Assembly (NCBI RefSeq): GCF_013305725.1
Contig: NZ_CP047883.1
Location: 289,001-353,000, forward strand
Length of the DNA: 64,000 bases
Reading direction: 5' to 3'
Source: Streptococcus mitis
GTDB lineage: Bacteria; Bacillota; Bacilli; Lactobacillales; Streptococcaceae
How positions within the stretch are numbered: position 1 is the first letter of the stretch; each line of letters opens with the position of its first letter. The notes under the pieces were generated by a model that saw only the letters and a list, made by a program, of their open reading frames with translations, did not search any database and was not told the DNA's origin. The translations under genes and the position numbers were made by a program. Positions 1 through 9,957 of the stretch are shown piece by piece.

Positions 1-1
1 C

Positions 2-502
2 TTGACTATTCTTTTCCGAGCCATCACACGCCTGATTGATATCCCAGTGATTATCACTTGGGTTGTCATCGTAGCCTTTATCTTTTATCGTAAGCGGTGG
101 AAGATAGAAAGTTTCTTCATGCTGGGAAATCTGGCTTTGGCAGGTCTTTTAATCGTGACCTTTAAAAATATCTACCAGCGCCCACGACCAGCTATTTTAC
201 ACTTGGTTGAGGAGAAGGGATTTTCCTTTCCAAGTGGCCATTCTCTGGCTGTAACCTTGATGGTCGGTTCTCTGATTGTCATTCTCAGTCAACGGATGAA
301 AGATCCAGTCTGGAGAAAAATCGTGCAAATCGTCCTTGTTATCTACCTAGTCAGTGTGTTGGTATCAAGGGTCTATCTGGGAGTTCATTACCCATCAGAC
401 GTTCTTGCCAGTCTCTGTGTGGGCTTGGGAGTATTGTTTATCGAATTTCCCTTCTATGACAAGCTCCGCTTCCAATGGCGATTTAAAGGCAAGCAGAAGT
501 GA
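2..502 (+). CDS. PAP2-family membrane phosphatase (5' partial)
   Basis: Integral-membrane phosphatase of the PAP2/undecaprenyl-pyrophosphate phosphatase type. The three signature motifs are visible: KNIYQRPRP (KxxxxxxRP), FPSGHS (PSGH) and SRVYLGVHYPSD (SRxxxxxHxxxD). Four to five hydrophobic helices surround them. By family knowledge it removes phosphate from lipid carriers or phosphatidyl lipids at the outer membrane face. The reading frame is already open at the window edge and the first in-frame codon is TTG at base 2, so the true N-terminus probably lies upstream. Exact substrate unknown. Confidence 0.85.
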   Translation: MTILFRAITRLIDIPVIITWVVIVAFIFYRKRWKIESFFMLGNLALAGLLIVTFKNIYQRPRPAILHLVEEKGFSFPSGHSLAVTLMVGSLIVILSQRMKDPVWRKIVQIVLVIYLVSVLVSRVYLGVHYPSDVLASLCVGLGVLFIEFPFYDKLRFQWRFKGKQK

Positions 503-529
503 CTATCAAATTCCTTTGAGGAGAAAGAA

Positions 530-949
530 ATGAAAGTCAATATAGCAGATCTTCATCCGACTCAACTATACTTATCAGAAAAGAAGTTGCAAGATATTCA
601 GATGCTTTACCAGTCGGCAGAAACAATCCAAGTCGATCCAATCAGTATTCTTGCCTTTGGAGATTGCTTGTTGATTACAGATGGGCATCACAGGGCTTAT
701 CAGGCTTTATTGGCAGGTCGGGATACGATTTCTGCTGAGTGGGATAGAGATGGTGGTGATGAACTATATCATCTCTATGCGCAAGCCTGCGAAGAAAGAA
801 AAATTTACTCTGTTCTGGATTTAAAAAATCATATCTTAGCTCAAGATGAGTATGAAGCAAAATGGTATAACTGGTGTGATGGTTTTAATCAAGCAGCAAC
901 TCTTTTGTTGAAAAGGAAAGCAGATGAAACAGACCCTACAAATAGATAA
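530..949 (+). CDS. ParB/sulfiredoxin-fold-like hypothetical protein
   Basis: 139-residue soluble protein. Its first half reads like a ParB/sulfiredoxin-type fold: a short LHPTQLYL segment, then a core strand with ITDGHHRAYQALLAG, resembling the GHHR/GxHR signature of ParB-N and related domains. The C-terminal part is helical and charged. A GAGGAGA ribosome binding site sits just upstream of the ATG. The stop lies 26 bases inside the next gene, a GNAT acetyltransferase, so the two are probably translationally coupled. No specific function is assigned; chromosome partitioning is not supported by context. Confidence 0.6.
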   Translation: MKVNIADLHPTQLYLSEKKLQDIQMLYQSAETIQVDPISILAFGDCLLITDGHHRAYQALLAGRDTISAEWDRDGGDELYHLYAQACEERKIYSVLDLKNHILAQDEYEAKWYNWCDGFNQAATLLLKRKADETDPTNR

Positions 950-1403
950 TTCACTGCGTCTTGTTCCTTATTATAAGGTCAATCATTGTGAAGAAGCTCT
1001 TGCTTGGTATCAGGATGTGAACTTGGTTCACCTCGTAGATGGGGTGAAGCTTCCTTATAGTCAAGAAACTTTGGAAGCCATGTATTCCTATTTGGATCAG
1101 CATGGTGAGCTTTTTTGGATTGAAGTCAAGGAGAAGGGTGAATGGTTTCCAATTGGGGATGTTACACTATCTCAGGACAATCTCCCCATTGTGATTGGAA
1201 ATCCCGCTTACCAACATCGAGGACTTGGAAAAAAGATCCTAAGTACTTTGATTGAATTGGCTCGAATAAAAGGATGGAAAGAATTGAGAGTCAAGGAAAT
1301 CTACACTTACAATCATGTATCTAGGCGCTGTTTCAAGTCGCTTGGATTTGTGGAAAATGGAGCAACAGAAAAAGGAACGAGTTTTGTATTGAAATTAGTC
1401 TAA
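924..1403 (+). CDS. GNAT-family N-acetyltransferase
   Basis: 159 residues with a GNAT fold. The acetyl-CoA loop is seen as YQHRGLGKKILSTLIELA (the Q/RxxGxG/A motif), followed by a strand LRVKEIYTYNHVSRRCFKSLGF typical of motif B. The N-terminal third is less conserved and would hold the acceptor site. It overlaps the preceding gene by 26 bases. It sits upstream of the pheS T-box; a GNAT gene lies close to pheS in related streptococci, by recollection. Acceptor substrate unknown. Confidence 0.8.
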   Translation: MKQTLQIDNSLRLVPYYKVNHCEEALAWYQDVNLVHLVDGVKLPYSQETLEAMYSYLDQHGELFWIEVKEKGEWFPIGDVTLSQDNLPIVIGNPAYQHRGLGKKILSTLIELARIKGWKELRVKEIYTYNHVSRRCFKSLGFVENGATEKGTSFVLKLV

Positions 1404-1409
1404 TCTAAC

Positions 1410-1438
1410 TTGTTTTTTAACTCAAAATCTGATAAACT
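1410..1438 (+). promoter_or_regulatory. pheS promoter
   Basis: TTGTTT (1410-1415), 17-base spacer, TAAACT (1433-1438). It lies just upstream of the T-box leader, so transcription would start near 1445. Confidence 0.5.
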
Positions 1439-1444
1439 ATGTAG

Positions 1445-1650
1445 TAATTGAATAGAAATCTGCAAGACTAGTAACTCAAGGGAAGTATATCAGGGAGGAG
1501 AGCCGTGACTGCAAGCTCTTTATATGAAAGCTGGGTGAATTCACTTGCGCATGGATTTAGAAATGAAGGTCTGACTTGTCAGATGAAAACGGATGGTACC
1601 GCGTGTCAACGCTCCGAGTGGAGTTTTTGGCATGTGGTTTTCTTTTTATC
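1445..1650 (+). promoter_or_regulatory. T-box leader (tRNA-Phe responsive)
   Basis: Leader RNA that senses uncharged tRNA. The T-box core GGATGGTACCGCG is at 1591-1603. It is followed by a terminator hairpin with a U run at about 1611-1628 (CUCC/GGAG stem). A candidate specifier codon TTC (Phe) is at 1540-1542 in the stem I bulge region GGTGAATTC. The leader directly precedes pheS, so the amino acid matches. Uncharged tRNA-Phe should stabilise the antiterminator and allow pheS, and perhaps pheT, expression. Confidence 0.88.
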
Positions 1651-1673
1651 TACGAGCGACTGATGGAGGAATT

Positions 1674-2720
1674 ATGTCAACTATTGAAGAACAATTAAAA
1701 GCGCTTCGTGAAGAAACGCTGGCTAGCTTGAAGCAGATTACTGCTGAAAATAAAAAAGAGATGCAAGATTTGCGTGTCTCTGTCCTTGGTAAAAAGGGAT
1801 CGCTCACTGAAATCCTCAAAGGGATGAAAGATGTCTCTGCTGAGATGCGTCCGATTATCGGGAAACATGTCAATGAAGCGCGTGATGTCTTGACAGCAGC
1901 TTTTGAAGAAACTGCTAAGCTTTTGGAAGAAAAGAAAGTTGCAGCTCAATTAGCAAGTGAGAGTATCGATGTGACCCTTCCAGGTCGTCCAGTTGCGACT
2001 GGTCACCGCCACGTCCTCACACAAACCAGTGAAGAAATCGAAGATATCTTCATCGGTATGGGTTACCAAGTCGTGGATGGTTTTGAAGTGGAGCAAGACT
2101 ACTATAACTTTGAGCGTATGAACCTTCCCAAAGACCACCCAGCTCGCGATATGCAGGATACTTTCTATATCACTGAAGAAATCTTGCTCCGTACCCACAC
2201 GTCTCCAGTTCAGGCGCGTGCTATGGACGCCCATGATTTTTCAAAAGGTCCTTTGAAAATGATTTCACCAGGGCGTGTGTTCCGTCGTGATACAGATGAT
2301 GCGACCCACAGTCACCAGTTCCACCAAATCGAAGGTTTGGTTGTTGGGAAAAATATCTCTATGGCCGATCTTCAAGGAACGCTTCAGTTGATTGTCCAAA
2401 AAATGTTTGGTGAAGAGCGCCAGATTCGTTTGCGGCCATCTTACTTCCCATTCACTGAGCCATCTGTTGAGGTGGACGTTTCATGCTTTAAGTGTGGTGG
2501 AGAAGGCTGTAACGTATGTAAGAAAACAGGTTGGATCGAAATTATGGGTGCCGGTATGGTTCACCCACGTGTCCTTGAAATGAGTGGCATCGATGCGACT
2601 GTTTACTCTGGCTTTGCCTTTGGTCTTGGACAAGAGCGTGTAGCTATGCTCCGTTACGGAATCAACGATATCCGTGGATTCTATCAAGGAGATGTCCGTT
2701 TCTCAGAACAGTTTAAATAA
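1674..2720 (+). CDS. pheS: Phenylalanine-tRNA ligase alpha subunit
   Basis: Catalytic alpha chain of the (alpha-beta)2 phenylalanyl-tRNA synthetase, charging tRNA-Phe in the cytosol. It has an N-terminal coiled-coil arm (residues about 1-90), then class II motifs: [24 protein letters not shown] motif 1 region, HTSPVQ and [18 protein letters not shown] (motif 2), and [13 protein letters not shown] (motif 3). The reading frame is open from 1593, but the start at 1674 is preferred: it follows GGAGGA with good spacing and gives 348 residues, the usual length. Upstream codons fall inside the T-box. Regulated by tRNA-Phe charging. Confidence 0.97.
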   Translation: MSTIEEQLKALREETLASLKQITAENKKEMQDLRVSVLGKKGSLTEILKGMKDVSAEMRPIIGKHVNEARDVLTAAFEETAKLLEEKKVAAQLASESIDVTLPGRPVATGHRHVLTQTSEEIEDIFIGMGYQVVDGFEVEQDYYNFERMNLPKDHPARDMQDTFYITEEILLRTHTSPVQARAMDAHDFSKGPLKMISPGRVFRRDTDDATHSHQFHQIEGLVVGKNISMADLQGTLQLIVQKMFGEERQIRLRPSYFPFTEPSVEVDVSCFKCGGEGCNVCKKTGWIEIMGAGMVHPRVLEMSGIDATVYSGFAFGLGQERVAMLRYGINDIRGFYQGDVRFSEQFK

Positions 2721-2849
2721 GATTGAAACCTGAAACGCAGTCCTATACAGTTCTAGTCATTTTCTCTAGATGAGAATGGCAAAGACTGACTCGAAGAAAA
2801 AGAAAGGAATTGAAAAGGTCCCGCTTGGTGGGATCTTACAATTAGAATT

Positions 2850-5255
2850 ATGCTTGTATCTTATAAATGGTTAAAAGAATTGGTGGACATTGATGTGCCA
2901 TCACAAGAGTTGGCTGAAAAAATGTCAACTACAGGGATAGAGGTAGAAGGTGTGGAATCACCGGCCGCCGGTCTCTCAAAAATTGTCGTCGGTGAGATCT
3001 TGTCTTGCGAAGATGTGCCAGAAACTCACCTTCATGTTTGTCAGGTTAACGTTGGCGAAGAAGAAGCACGTCAAATTGTTTGTGGTGCACCGAATGTGCG
3101 TGCTGGTATTAAGGTCATGGTGGCTCTTCCAGGAGCTCGTATCGCTGACAATTACAAGATCAAAAAAGGGAAAATCCGTGGCTTAGAGTCACTTGGGATG
3201 ATCTGTTCACTTGGTGAATTGGGAATTTCTGATTCAGTTGTGCCTAAGGAATTCGCAGATGGCATCCAAATCTTGCCAGAAGATGCTGTTCCTGGGGATG
3301 AAGTCTTCTCATACTTAGACTTGGATGATGAAATCATCGAACTTTCTATCACACCAAACCGTGCAGACGCCCTTTCTATGCGTGGGGTGGCTCACGAAGT
3401 AGCAGCTATCTATGATAAGGCAGTCAACTTTAAAGAATTTACTCTTTCAGAAACTGACCAAGCTGCAGCAGATGCTCTTTCTGTGGGTATTGAGACAGAC
3501 AAGGCGCCTTACTATGCCGCTCGTATCTTGGATAATGTTACTATCGCACCAAGTCCACAATGGTTGCAAAATCTTCTTATGAACGAAGGAATCCGTCCAA
3601 TCAATAACGTAGTGGATGTGACCAACTACATCCTTCTCTACTTTGGTCAACCAATGCATGCCTTTGACTTGGATACCTTTGAAGGAAATGACATTCGTGT
3701 GCGTGAAGCGCGTGCTGGTGAAAAATTAGTGACTTTAGATGGTGAAGAACGTGATTTGGACGTGAATGACCTAGTCATCACTGTCGCAGACAAGCCAGTA
3801 GCTCTTGCAGGTGTTATGGGTGGTCAAGCAACAGAAATCTCTGAAAAATCTAGTCGTGTTGTCCTTGAAGCTGCTGTTTTCAATGGCAAATCTATCCGTA
3901 AGACAAGTGGTCGCCTGAACCTTCGTTCTGAATCATCTTCTCGCTTTGAAAAAGGGATTAATGTGGCAACTGTTAACGAAGCCCTTGATGCGGCGGCTAG
4001 CATGATTGCAGAACTTGCAGGTGCGACGGTGCGTAAAGGTATCGTTTCAGCGGGTGAGCTTGATACCTCTGATGTGGAAGTTTCTTCAACTCTTGCTGAT
4101 GTTAACCGTGTCCTCGGAACTGATCTTTCTTATGCTGATGTAGAAGACGTCTTCCGTCGTCTTGGCTTTGGTCTTTCTGGAAATGCAGACAGTTTTACAG
4201 TCAGCGTCCCACGCCGTCGCTGGGATATCACCATCGAAGCAGACCTCTTTGAAGAAATCGCTCGTATCTATGGATATGACCGCTTGCCAACTAGCCTTCC
4301 AAAAGACGATGGTACAGCTGGTGAATTGACTGCGACACAAAAACTCCGCCGTCAGGTTCGTACGATTGCTGAAGGAGCAGGTTTGACAGAAATCATCACC
4401 TATGCTCTAACAACTCCTGAAAAAGCAGTTGAGTTTACGGCTCAACCAAGTAACCTTACTGAACTCATGTGGCCAATGACAGTGGACCGTTCTGTCCTCC
4501 GTCAAAATATGATCTCAGGTATCCTAGATACAGTTGCTTACAACGTAGCTCGTAAGAACAAAAACTTGGCACTTTACGAGATTGGAAAAGTCTTTGAACA
4601 AACAGGTAATCCAAAAGAAGAACTTCCAAATGAGATCAACAGCTTTGCCTTTGCCTTGACCGGCTTGGTTGCTGAAAAAGATTTCCAAACAGCAGCAGTT
4701 CCAGTTGATTTCTTCTATGCTAAAGGAATCCTTGAAGCGCTCTTTACTCGCTTGGGACTAGAAGTGACCTATACAGCTACAGCTGAAATTGAAAGCCTCC
4801 ACCCAGGTCGTACAGCAGTCATTTCACTAGGTGACCAAGTTCTTGGTTTCCTTGGTCAAGTGCATCCAGTCGCTGCTAAGGCTTACGATATTCCAGAAAC
4901 GTATGTAGCTGAGCTCAACCTTTCAGCCATTGAAGCAGCGCTTCAACCTGCTGCTCCATTTGTGGAAATCACCAAATTCCCAGCAGTCAGCCGTGACGTG
5001 GCTCTACTCCTCAAGGCAGAAGTCACTCATCAAGAAGTTGTAGACGCTATCCAAGCTGCAGGCGTGAAACGTTTGACAGATATCAAACTTTTTGACGTTT
5101 TCTCAGGTGAAAAATTGGGACTTGGTATGAAGTCAATGGCTTATAGCTTGACTTTCCAAAATCCAGAAGATAGCTTAACGGACGAAGAAGTCGCACGCTA
5201 CATGGAAAAAATCCAAGCGTCTCTTGAAGAAAAAGTCAATGCAGAAGTGCGTTAA
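2850..5255 (+). CDS. pheT: Phenylalanine-tRNA ligase beta subunit
   Basis: 801-residue beta chain that partners PheS and provides editing and tRNA contacts. An N-terminal tRNA-binding OB fold (about residues 40-150), the B3/B4 editing region, B5, the catalytic-like core and a C-terminal ferredoxin-like anticodon-binding domain are all recognisable; the C-terminal stretch includes [12 protein letters not shown]. It starts 129 bases after pheS. The gap contains a GC-rich hairpin near 2818-2836 but no clear U run, so read-through from the T-box promoter is likely. Full length for the family. Confidence 0.97.
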   Translation: MLVSYKWLKELVDIDVPSQELAEKMSTTGIEVEGVESPAAGLSKIVVGEILSCEDVPETHLHVCQVNVGEEEARQIVCGAPNVRAGIKVMVALPGARIADNYKIKKGKIRGLESLGMICSLGELGISDSVVPKEFADGIQILPEDAVPGDEVFSYLDLDDEIIELSITPNRADALSMRGVAHEVAAIYDKAVNFKEFTLSETDQAAADALSVGIETDKAPYYAARILDNVTIAPSPQWLQNLLMNEGIRPINNVVDVTNYILLYFGQPMHAFDLDTFEGNDIRVREARAGEKLVTLDGEERDLDVNDLVITVADKPVALAGVMGGQATEISEKSSRVVLEAAVFNGKSIRKTSGRLNLRSESSSRFEKGINVATVNEALDAAASMIAELAGATVRKGIVSAGELDTSDVEVSSTLADVNRVLGTDLSYADVEDVFRRLGFGLSGNADSFTVSVPRRRWDITIEADLFEEIARIYGYDRLPTSLPKDDGTAGELTATQKLRRQVRTIAEGAGLTEIITYALTTPEKAVEFTAQPSNLTELMWPMTVDRSVLRQNMISGILDTVAYNVARKNKNLALYEIGKVFEQTGNPKEELPNEINSFAFALTGLVAEKDFQTAAVPVDFFYAKGILEALFTRLGLEVTYTATAEIESLHPGRTAVISLGDQVLGFLGQVHPVAAKAYDIPETYVAELNLSAIEAALQPAAPFVEITKFPAVSRDVALLLKAEVTHQEVVDAIQAAGVKRLTDIKLFDVFSGEKLGLGMKSMAYSLTFQNPEDSLTDEEVARYMEKIQASLEEKVNAEVR

Positions 5256-5260
5256 CTCAT

Positions 5261-5287
5261 CAATCCATCCTCCAGGGTGGATTTTTG
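5261..5287 (+). terminator. pheT terminator
   Basis: Stem AATCCA/TGGATT around the short loop TCCA, followed by a T run, six bases after the pheT stop. Confidence 0.8.
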
Positions 5288-5434
5288 CTTTTCAAATAAC
5301 AATTCAGGATCAAAAATAGACAGTTGAGGAACAGAGAAGATAAATTGGAGTTCACCAGTGTATAATGTACTCATAACTCAAAGTACCCTAAGATTTTTTA
5401 CTAAAATGAGGATGATAAAAATGGACAGAAATCA

Positions 5435-5463
5435 TTGTAAAGGCTATCAAAAAAGGGTATAAT
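5435..5463 (+). promoter_or_regulatory. Promoter of ABC exporter operon
   Basis: TTGTAA (5435-5440), 17-base spacer, TATAAT (5458-5463). A GGAGGTG ribosome binding site follows at 5480-5486, before the ATG at 5491. Confidence 0.75.
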
Positions 5464-5490
5464 AAGTGCAAGACATTTCGGAGGTGAAAG

Positions 5491-6384
5491 ATGCTAGAAG
5501 TAAGAAGTCTAGAGAAAAGTTTTGGACCTAAGCAAGTTTTGTTTGGTATTGACTTTCAAGCGCGACCAGGTCGTATTTTGGGATTAGTCGGAAAAAATGG
5601 TGCTGGGAAGACAACAATTTTCCACAGTATTTTGAAGTTTTTAGAATATCAAGGAGAAATTAGTCTTGATAATCAGGATATTCGTCAGGAAACGTACGCT
5701 CGGATTGGCTATCTGCCTGAAGAACGCAGCCTCATGCCTAAATTGACAGTCCTTGAACAAGTTCGTTACTTGGCGACTCTAAAAGGTATGGATGCCAAGG
5801 AGATCAAGGAAAAACTCCCTCAATGGATGAAGAGGTTGGAAGTGAAAGGGAAGCTGACTGATAAAATTAAGAGTCTGTCAAAAGGAAATCAGCAGAAGAT
5901 TCAGCTCATTATTACTCTGATTCATGAGCCAGACTTGATTATCTTGGATGAGCCTTTCAGTGGATTGGACCCAGTCAATACAGAATTGCTCAAGCAAGTC
6001 ATTTTTCAAGAAAAAGAACGTGGGGCAACCATTATCTTTTCTGACCATGTCATGACCAACGTCGAGGAGCTTTGTGACGATATTCTCATGATTCGAGATG
6101 GCCGTGTGGTCTTGCATGGACCAGTTCAGGATGTTCGCAATCAATACGGGAAAACGCGTCTCTTTGTTTCAAGTGAACGAAGCAAGGAAGAATTGGAGAA
6201 TCTTCCTCATGTCAAACAGGTGAGCTTGACCAAACAAGGTAGTTGGAAATTAATCCTAGAGGATGAGAGCGCTGGAAGGGAACTTTTCCCAATCTTGACT
6301 CAAGGGCAATATATCGCAACCTTTGATCAACAAGCGCCAACAATTGATGAAATCTTTAAACTAGAATCAGGGGTGGAAGTATGA
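5491..6384 (+). CDS. ABC transporter ATP-binding protein (NatA/YhaQ-like)
   Basis: 297-residue nucleotide-binding subunit. Walker A GKNGAGKT near residue 35, signature LSKGNQQK, Walker B LIILDEPFSGLD and a switch histidine in FSDHV are all intact. The C-terminal 80 residues form the accessory domain usual in the NatA/YhaQ group. Its stop overlaps the next ATG (ATGA), so it forms an operon with the permease. Members of this family export sodium, antimicrobial peptides or other stressors. The substrate cannot be read from sequence. Confidence 0.9.
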   Translation: MLEVRSLEKSFGPKQVLFGIDFQARPGRILGLVGKNGAGKTTIFHSILKFLEYQGEISLDNQDIRQETYARIGYLPEERSLMPKLTVLEQVRYLATLKGMDAKEIKEKLPQWMKRLEVKGKLTDKIKSLSKGNQQKIQLIITLIHEPDLIILDEPFSGLDPVNTELLKQVIFQEKERGATIIFSDHVMTNVEELCDDILMIRDGRVVLHGPVQDVRNQYGKTRLFVSSERSKEELENLPHVKQVSLTKQGSWKLILEDESAGRELFPILTQGQYIATFDQQAPTIDEIFKLESGVEV

Positions 6385-7580
6385 GAAATATGTGGGTTGT
6401 AATGAAGGAAACCTATCTTCGACATGTCAAATCGTGGAGTTTCTTCTTTATGGTGATTTCACCATTCTTGTTTATCGGTCTATCTGGGGGAATTGGCTAC
6501 CTCCAAGGGTCTTCTATGGCCAAGAATAGTAAGATAGCAGTAGTAACAACTGTGCCATCTGTGGAAGATGGGCTCAAGAGTACCAATGGTATCAACTTTG
6601 ATTATAAGGATGAAGCCAGTGCCCAAGCTGCTATCAAAGATGAGAAAATCAAGGGTTACTTAACCATTGACCAAGAGGACAGCGTCCTCAAGGCCGTCTA
6701 TCATGGTGAAACTTCTCTTGAAACAGGCATCAAGCTAGCAGTAACCAATAAGCTCAACGAACTGCAATACCAACTCAATCGCTCGGCGGCTAATTTGTCT
6801 CAAGAACAGGAAAAACGCCTGAGTCAAACCGTTGATTTTACTGAGAAAATTGATGAATCTAAGGAAAATAAAAAAATGATTCAAACCTTTGCGGCCGCAG
6901 GGCTTGGTTTCTTCCTTTATATGATTTTGATTACCTATGCTAGTGTCACTGCTCAGGAAGTGGCTAGCGAGAAAGGAACCAAAATTATGGAGGTGGTCTT
7001 CTCTAGTATCCGAGCTAGTCATTATTTCTACGCTCGCATGCTGGCTCTGCTTCTTGTGATTTTGACCCATATTGGCATTTACGTCGTAGGTGGACTTGCT
7101 GCCATTCTTCTCTTTAAAGACCTACCAATCTTGGCACAATCTGGTATTTTAAACCATATAGGAGAGGCTTTCTCGCTCAACACCTTATTGTTTGTCTTGG
7201 TTAGCCTCTTTATGTACGTTGTTTTAGCAGCCTTCCTAGGTTCTATGGTTTCTCGTCCTGAGGATGCAGGGAAAGCCTTGTCGCCTTTGATGATTTTGAT
7301 TCTAGGTGGTTTTTTTGGAGTGACAGCTCTAGGTGCAGCTGGTGACAATCTCCTCTTGAAGATTGGTTCTTATATTCCCTTTATTTCGACCTTCTTTATG
7401 CCGTTTCGAACTATTAATGGCTATGCAAATGGGTTAGAAGCATGGATTTCACTTGCGATTACGATTGCTTTTGCAGTAACAGCAACAGTCTTTATCGGGC
7501 GTATGTATGCTAGTCTTGTTCTGCAAACAGATGATTTAGGTCCTTGGAAAACCTTTAAACGTGCCTTATCTTATAAATAG
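6381..7580 (+). CDS. ABC-2 type permease (NatB/YhaP-like)
   Basis: 399-residue membrane subunit. One N-terminal transmembrane helix is followed by an extracytoplasmic domain of about 140 residues, then five or six C-terminal helices including the EVASEKGTKIMEVVFSSI coupling segment typical of NatB/YhaP/CcmB-like exporters. It overlaps the ATPase gene by four bases. The pair is likely a housekeeping exporter shared by mitis-group streptococci. Substrate unknown. Confidence 0.88.
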   Translation: MRNMWVVMKETYLRHVKSWSFFFMVISPFLFIGLSGGIGYLQGSSMAKNSKIAVVTTVPSVEDGLKSTNGINFDYKDEASAQAAIKDEKIKGYLTIDQEDSVLKAVYHGETSLETGIKLAVTNKLNELQYQLNRSAANLSQEQEKRLSQTVDFTEKIDESKENKKMIQTFAAAGLGFFLYMILITYASVTAQEVASEKGTKIMEVVFSSIRASHYFYARMLALLLVILTHIGIYVVGGLAAILLFKDLPILAQSGILNHIGEAFSLNTLLFVLVSLFMYVVLAAFLGSMVSRPEDAGKALSPLMILILGGFFGVTALGAAGDNLLLKIGSYIPFISTFFMPFRTINGYANGLEAWISLAITIAFAVTATVFIGRMYASLVLQTDDLGPWKTFKRALSYK

Positions 7581-7585
7581 AAGAG

Positions 7586-7606
7586 CCTCGCGAAAGCGAG
7601 GTTTTC
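7586..7606 (+). terminator. Exporter operon terminator
   Basis: Perfect CCTCGC-GAAA-GCGAGG stem with a GNRA-type loop and four Ts, six bases after the permease stop. Confidence 0.9.
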
Positions 7607-7651
7607 TACAGATAAAAAGAGTGGAATTCAGAAAAATATTTTTCATATCTA

Positions 7652-7681
7652 TTGACTTTTAGGGGTGAAATTTGGTATTAT
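7652..7681 (+). promoter_or_regulatory. rplM-rpsI promoter
   Basis: TTGACT (7652-7657), 18-base spacer, TATTAT (7676-7681), upstream of the structured L13 leader. Confidence 0.7.
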
Positions 7682-7685
7682 AGTA

Positions 7686-7793
7686 GGCGGTATTGTTTAC
7701 CCCATTTGAAAGGCCCCGGAACCTTCCAAATACTTTTCGATGGGAAGGAACACCCATCACCGTAAACAAAAATCGAACTATATATAGGAGAAA
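7686..7793 (+). promoter_or_regulatory. L13 ribosomal protein leader
   Basis: Structured 5' leader between the promoter and rplM. GTTTAC near 7694 can pair with GTAAAC near 7762. An internal arm pairs GGAACCTTCC and GGGAAGGAAC segments. Position and shape fit the Firmicutes L13 leader, which gives autogenous control by ribosomal protein L13. A covariance-model search would settle it. Confidence 0.7.
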
Positions 7794-7795
7794 TC

Positions 7796-8242
7796 ATGAA
7801 CAAAACAACATTTATGGCTAAACCAGGCCAAGTTGAACGTAAATGGTACGTAGTTGACGCAACTGATGTACCACTTGGACGTCTTTCTGCAGTAGTTGCT
7901 AGCGTACTTCGCGGAAAAAACAAACCAACATTTACACCACACACTGATACAGGTGACTTTGTGATTGTTATCAATGCTGAAAAAGTTAAATTGACTGGTA
8001 AAAAAGCAACTGATAAAATCTACTACACTCACTCAAACCACCCAGGTGGATTGAAACAAATCTCTGCAGGTGAACTTCGTTCTAAAAATGCAGTACGTTT
8101 GATTGAGAAATCAGTTAAAGGTATGCTTCCACACAATACTCTTGGACGCGCTCAAGGTATGAAGTTGAAAGTATTTGTTGGAGCTGAGCACACTCACGCT
8201 GCACAACAACCAGAAGTTCTTGATATTTCAGGACTTATCTAA
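7796..8242 (+). CDS. rplM: 50S ribosomal protein L13
   Basis: 148-residue large-subunit protein. Its sequence is typical of L13: [19 protein letters not shown] near the N-terminus and [19 protein letters not shown] in the C-terminal half. The first protein of the rplM-rpsI operon, it assembles early into the 50S subunit and binds 23S rRNA. An AGGAG site precedes the ATG. Expression is probably limited by its own leader. Confidence 0.98.
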   Translation: MNKTTFMAKPGQVERKWYVVDATDVPLGRLSAVVASVLRGKNKPTFTPHTDTGDFVIVINAEKVKLTGKKATDKIYYTHSNHPGGLKQISAGELRSKNAVRLIEKSVKGMLPHNTLGRAQGMKLKVFVGAEHTHAAQQPEVLDISGLI

Positions 8243-8260
8243 GGAAAGGAACAATAAAGT

Positions 8261-8653
8261 ATGTCACAAGCACAATATGCAGGTACTGGACGTCGTAAAA
8301 ACGCTGTTGCACGCGTTCGCCTTGTTCCAGGAACTGGTAAAATCACTGTTAACAAAAAAGATGTTGAAGAGTACATCCCACACGCTGACCTTCGTCTTGT
8401 CATCAACCAACCGTTCGCAGTTACTTCAACTGTAGGTTCATACGACGTTTTCGTTAACGTTGTAGGTGGTGGATACGCTGGTCAATCAGGAGCTATCCGT
8501 CACGGTATCGCTCGTGCCCTTCTTCAAGTAGACCCAGACTTCCGCGATTCATTGAAACGCGCAGGACTTCTTACACGTGACTCACGTAAAGTTGAGCGTA
8601 AGAAACCAGGTCTTAAGAAAGCTCGTAAAGCATCACAATTCTCAAAACGTTAA
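8261..8653 (+). CDS. rpsI: 30S ribosomal protein S9
   Basis: 130-residue small-subunit protein. The conserved [14 protein letters not shown] start and the basic tail [14 protein letters not shown], which reaches the P-site tRNA in known ribosomes, are intact. Its 3' end is the insertion site for two integrative elements. The last 50 bases plus 23 downstream bases recur exactly at 37038-37110, and a synonymously diverged tail is at 27425-27475. The reading frame is therefore preserved despite the insertions. Confidence 0.98.
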   Translation: MSQAQYAGTGRRKNAVARVRLVPGTGKITVNKKDVEEYIPHADLRLVINQPFAVTSTVGSYDVFVNVVGGGYAGQSGAIRHGIARALLQVDPDFRDSLKRAGLLTRDSRKVERKKPGLKKARKASQFSKR

Positions 8654-8676
8654 TCAATACGATTATATCAACGTTT
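8604..8676. repeat. Left attachment repeat (rpsI 3' end)
   Basis: 73-bp direct repeat, identical to 37038-37110. It covers the last 50 bases of rpsI including the stop, plus 23 bases beyond. It forms the left junction of the tandem element array. Confidence 0.9.
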
Positions 8677-8677
8677 C

Positions 8678-8714
8678 AAAGCACTTTGCAAAGATTTTGC
8701 AAAGTGCTTTTTTG
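8678..8714 (+). terminator. Element-borne terminator after rpsI
   Basis: Long stem of about 15 bp (AAAGCACTTTGCAAA and its complement) with a short loop and a T run. It replaces the native rpsI terminator, which is now at 37113-37147. Confidence 0.9.
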
Positions 8715-8739
8715 TCGATTTTTGAGCTAGAATAGCTTT

Positions 8740-8778
8740 GTGATAACCTTCTGATAACCTCTTCAAAATTTTAAAAAT
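8740..8778. repeat. Arm-type repeat, left end of element 1
   Basis: GTGATAACC, then TGATAACCTCT and an A/T tract. Nearly the same string recurs in the same orientation at 27304-27339 at the other end of the element. Probable integrase arm-binding sites. Confidence 0.6.
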
Positions 8779-8785
8779 CATAATT

Positions 8786-9940
8786 CTATTTTGCTTTATT
8801 GAGATAATCTGCAAATTTGTCAATAGAGTTTTTCTCACCAGTTTTTGTGGTGTGAGTGTAGACATCTAATGTCATCTGACTGCTTGCGTGGCCAAGTCGT
8901 TTTGAGGTATTAGAAGGGTCGATTCCAATTTCAGACATGAGTGTTGCATGTGTATGTCTGAACCCATGTGGGCTAATTGGTTTTAATTTATGATTTTTAA
9001 TAATTCGATTCAGCACATTATTAATGTAGTCAGCATGCAAAGGTTCAATTTTGTCATTGCTTGATATGTAAGAGAACATATATTCGTTACTGATATTTAG
9101 TTTTGTAAGAGGCAACTGAGATTGTTCTTTCAGATAGAAATTTCTCCATTGCTTAATAATATCGATTGTCTCATCATCAAGATAGATTGTGCGAACTGAA
9201 GATTCATTCTTTGTGCACTTTTCAATCGCTTTACCGTCAATTCTTCCTAGACTTTTGTCTATGTTCAATAGATTGCTATCAAAGTCAATATCAGCCCATT
9301 TTAAAGCGTATAACTCCCCTTTTCGTAGTCCACTAAATGCAAGCAGTCTAAATAAAGCAAAATGTTTAAATGGCTCAGTTTCTTTCACTATATCAAGGAA
9401 ATGATGTAATTCCTCCAGAGACCAAAAATTATCTGATCTAGTTTTTTTGATTTTAGGCATGATAACATTCTTCATTGGATTTCGATCAATGTAGTTCATG
9501 TTGATTGCAAAATCAAAAATTTTTGAGGTATAGGATTTTATCTGTTTGATATTTTTGAAAGTCTGAGATTTTTGTGTAATAAAGTTTTGACAGTCTAAAG
9601 GACTGATTTGGTCAATAAATTTATCGCCAAATATTGGTAGAATATGTATTCGATAGATATTCTTAGTTTGGGAAGAAGTTGTTTCTTCAACGGTACCAAC
9701 ATAGGCATTAAACCATTCTTGATAAAGTTCTTTATAAGTGACTTTGGGGTTAGGTTTGTCGGTACTTACTGTGGGGGCAACGACACCAGCTTCTAAACGA
9801 GCTTCGTACAATTTTGCCTCTTTTTTGGTTTTGAACCCTCTCTTTAAGTGCCTTTTTTTCTTTCCATAAGCATCTAAGCCAATGTAAAAGCTGACATAGT
9901 ATAGGATTCCTTTTTTTGTTTTGTATTTGTGTATAGACAT
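8786..9940 (-). CDS. int: Tyrosine recombinase / integrase of element 1
   Basis: 384-residue site-specific integrase that would move element 1 in and out of rpsI. The N-terminal arm-binding domain is about residues 1-55 (KTKKGILYYVSFYIG, RGFKTKKEAKLYEARLEAG), followed by a SAM-like core-binding domain (about 70-160). The catalytic domain shows FSGLRKGEL (Arg), HGFRHTHATL (HxxR) and LGHASSQMTLDVYTH (His and Tyr nucleophile). It is transcribed towards rpsI from just inside the left attachment repeat, the usual arrangement. The start follows GGAGAAAAA. Confidence 0.95.
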   Translation of the reverse strand: MSIHKYKTKKGILYYVSFYIGLDAYGKKKRHLKRGFKTKKEAKLYEARLEAGVVAPTVSTDKPNPKVTYKELYQEWFNAYVGTVEETTSSQTKNIYRIHILPIFGDKFIDQISPLDCQNFITQKSQTFKNIKQIKSYTSKIFDFAINMNYIDRNPMKNVIMPKIKKTRSDNFWSLEELHHFLDIVKETEPFKHFALFRLLAFSGLRKGELYALKWADIDFDSNLLNIDKSLGRIDGKAIEKCTKNESSVRTIYLDDETIDIIKQWRNFYLKEQSQLPLTKLNISNEYMFSYISSNDKIEPLHADYINNVLNRIIKNHKLKPISPHGFRHTHATLMSEIGIDPSNTSKRLGHASSQMTLDVYTHTTKTGEKNSIDKFADYLNKAK

Positions 9941-9957
9941 TTTTTCTCCGTATCTAA

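Noticed and set aside
1593..1673. N-terminal extension of PheS
   Set aside because: These codons lie inside the T-box terminator/antiterminator; the ATG at 1674 has the RBS and gives the family length.
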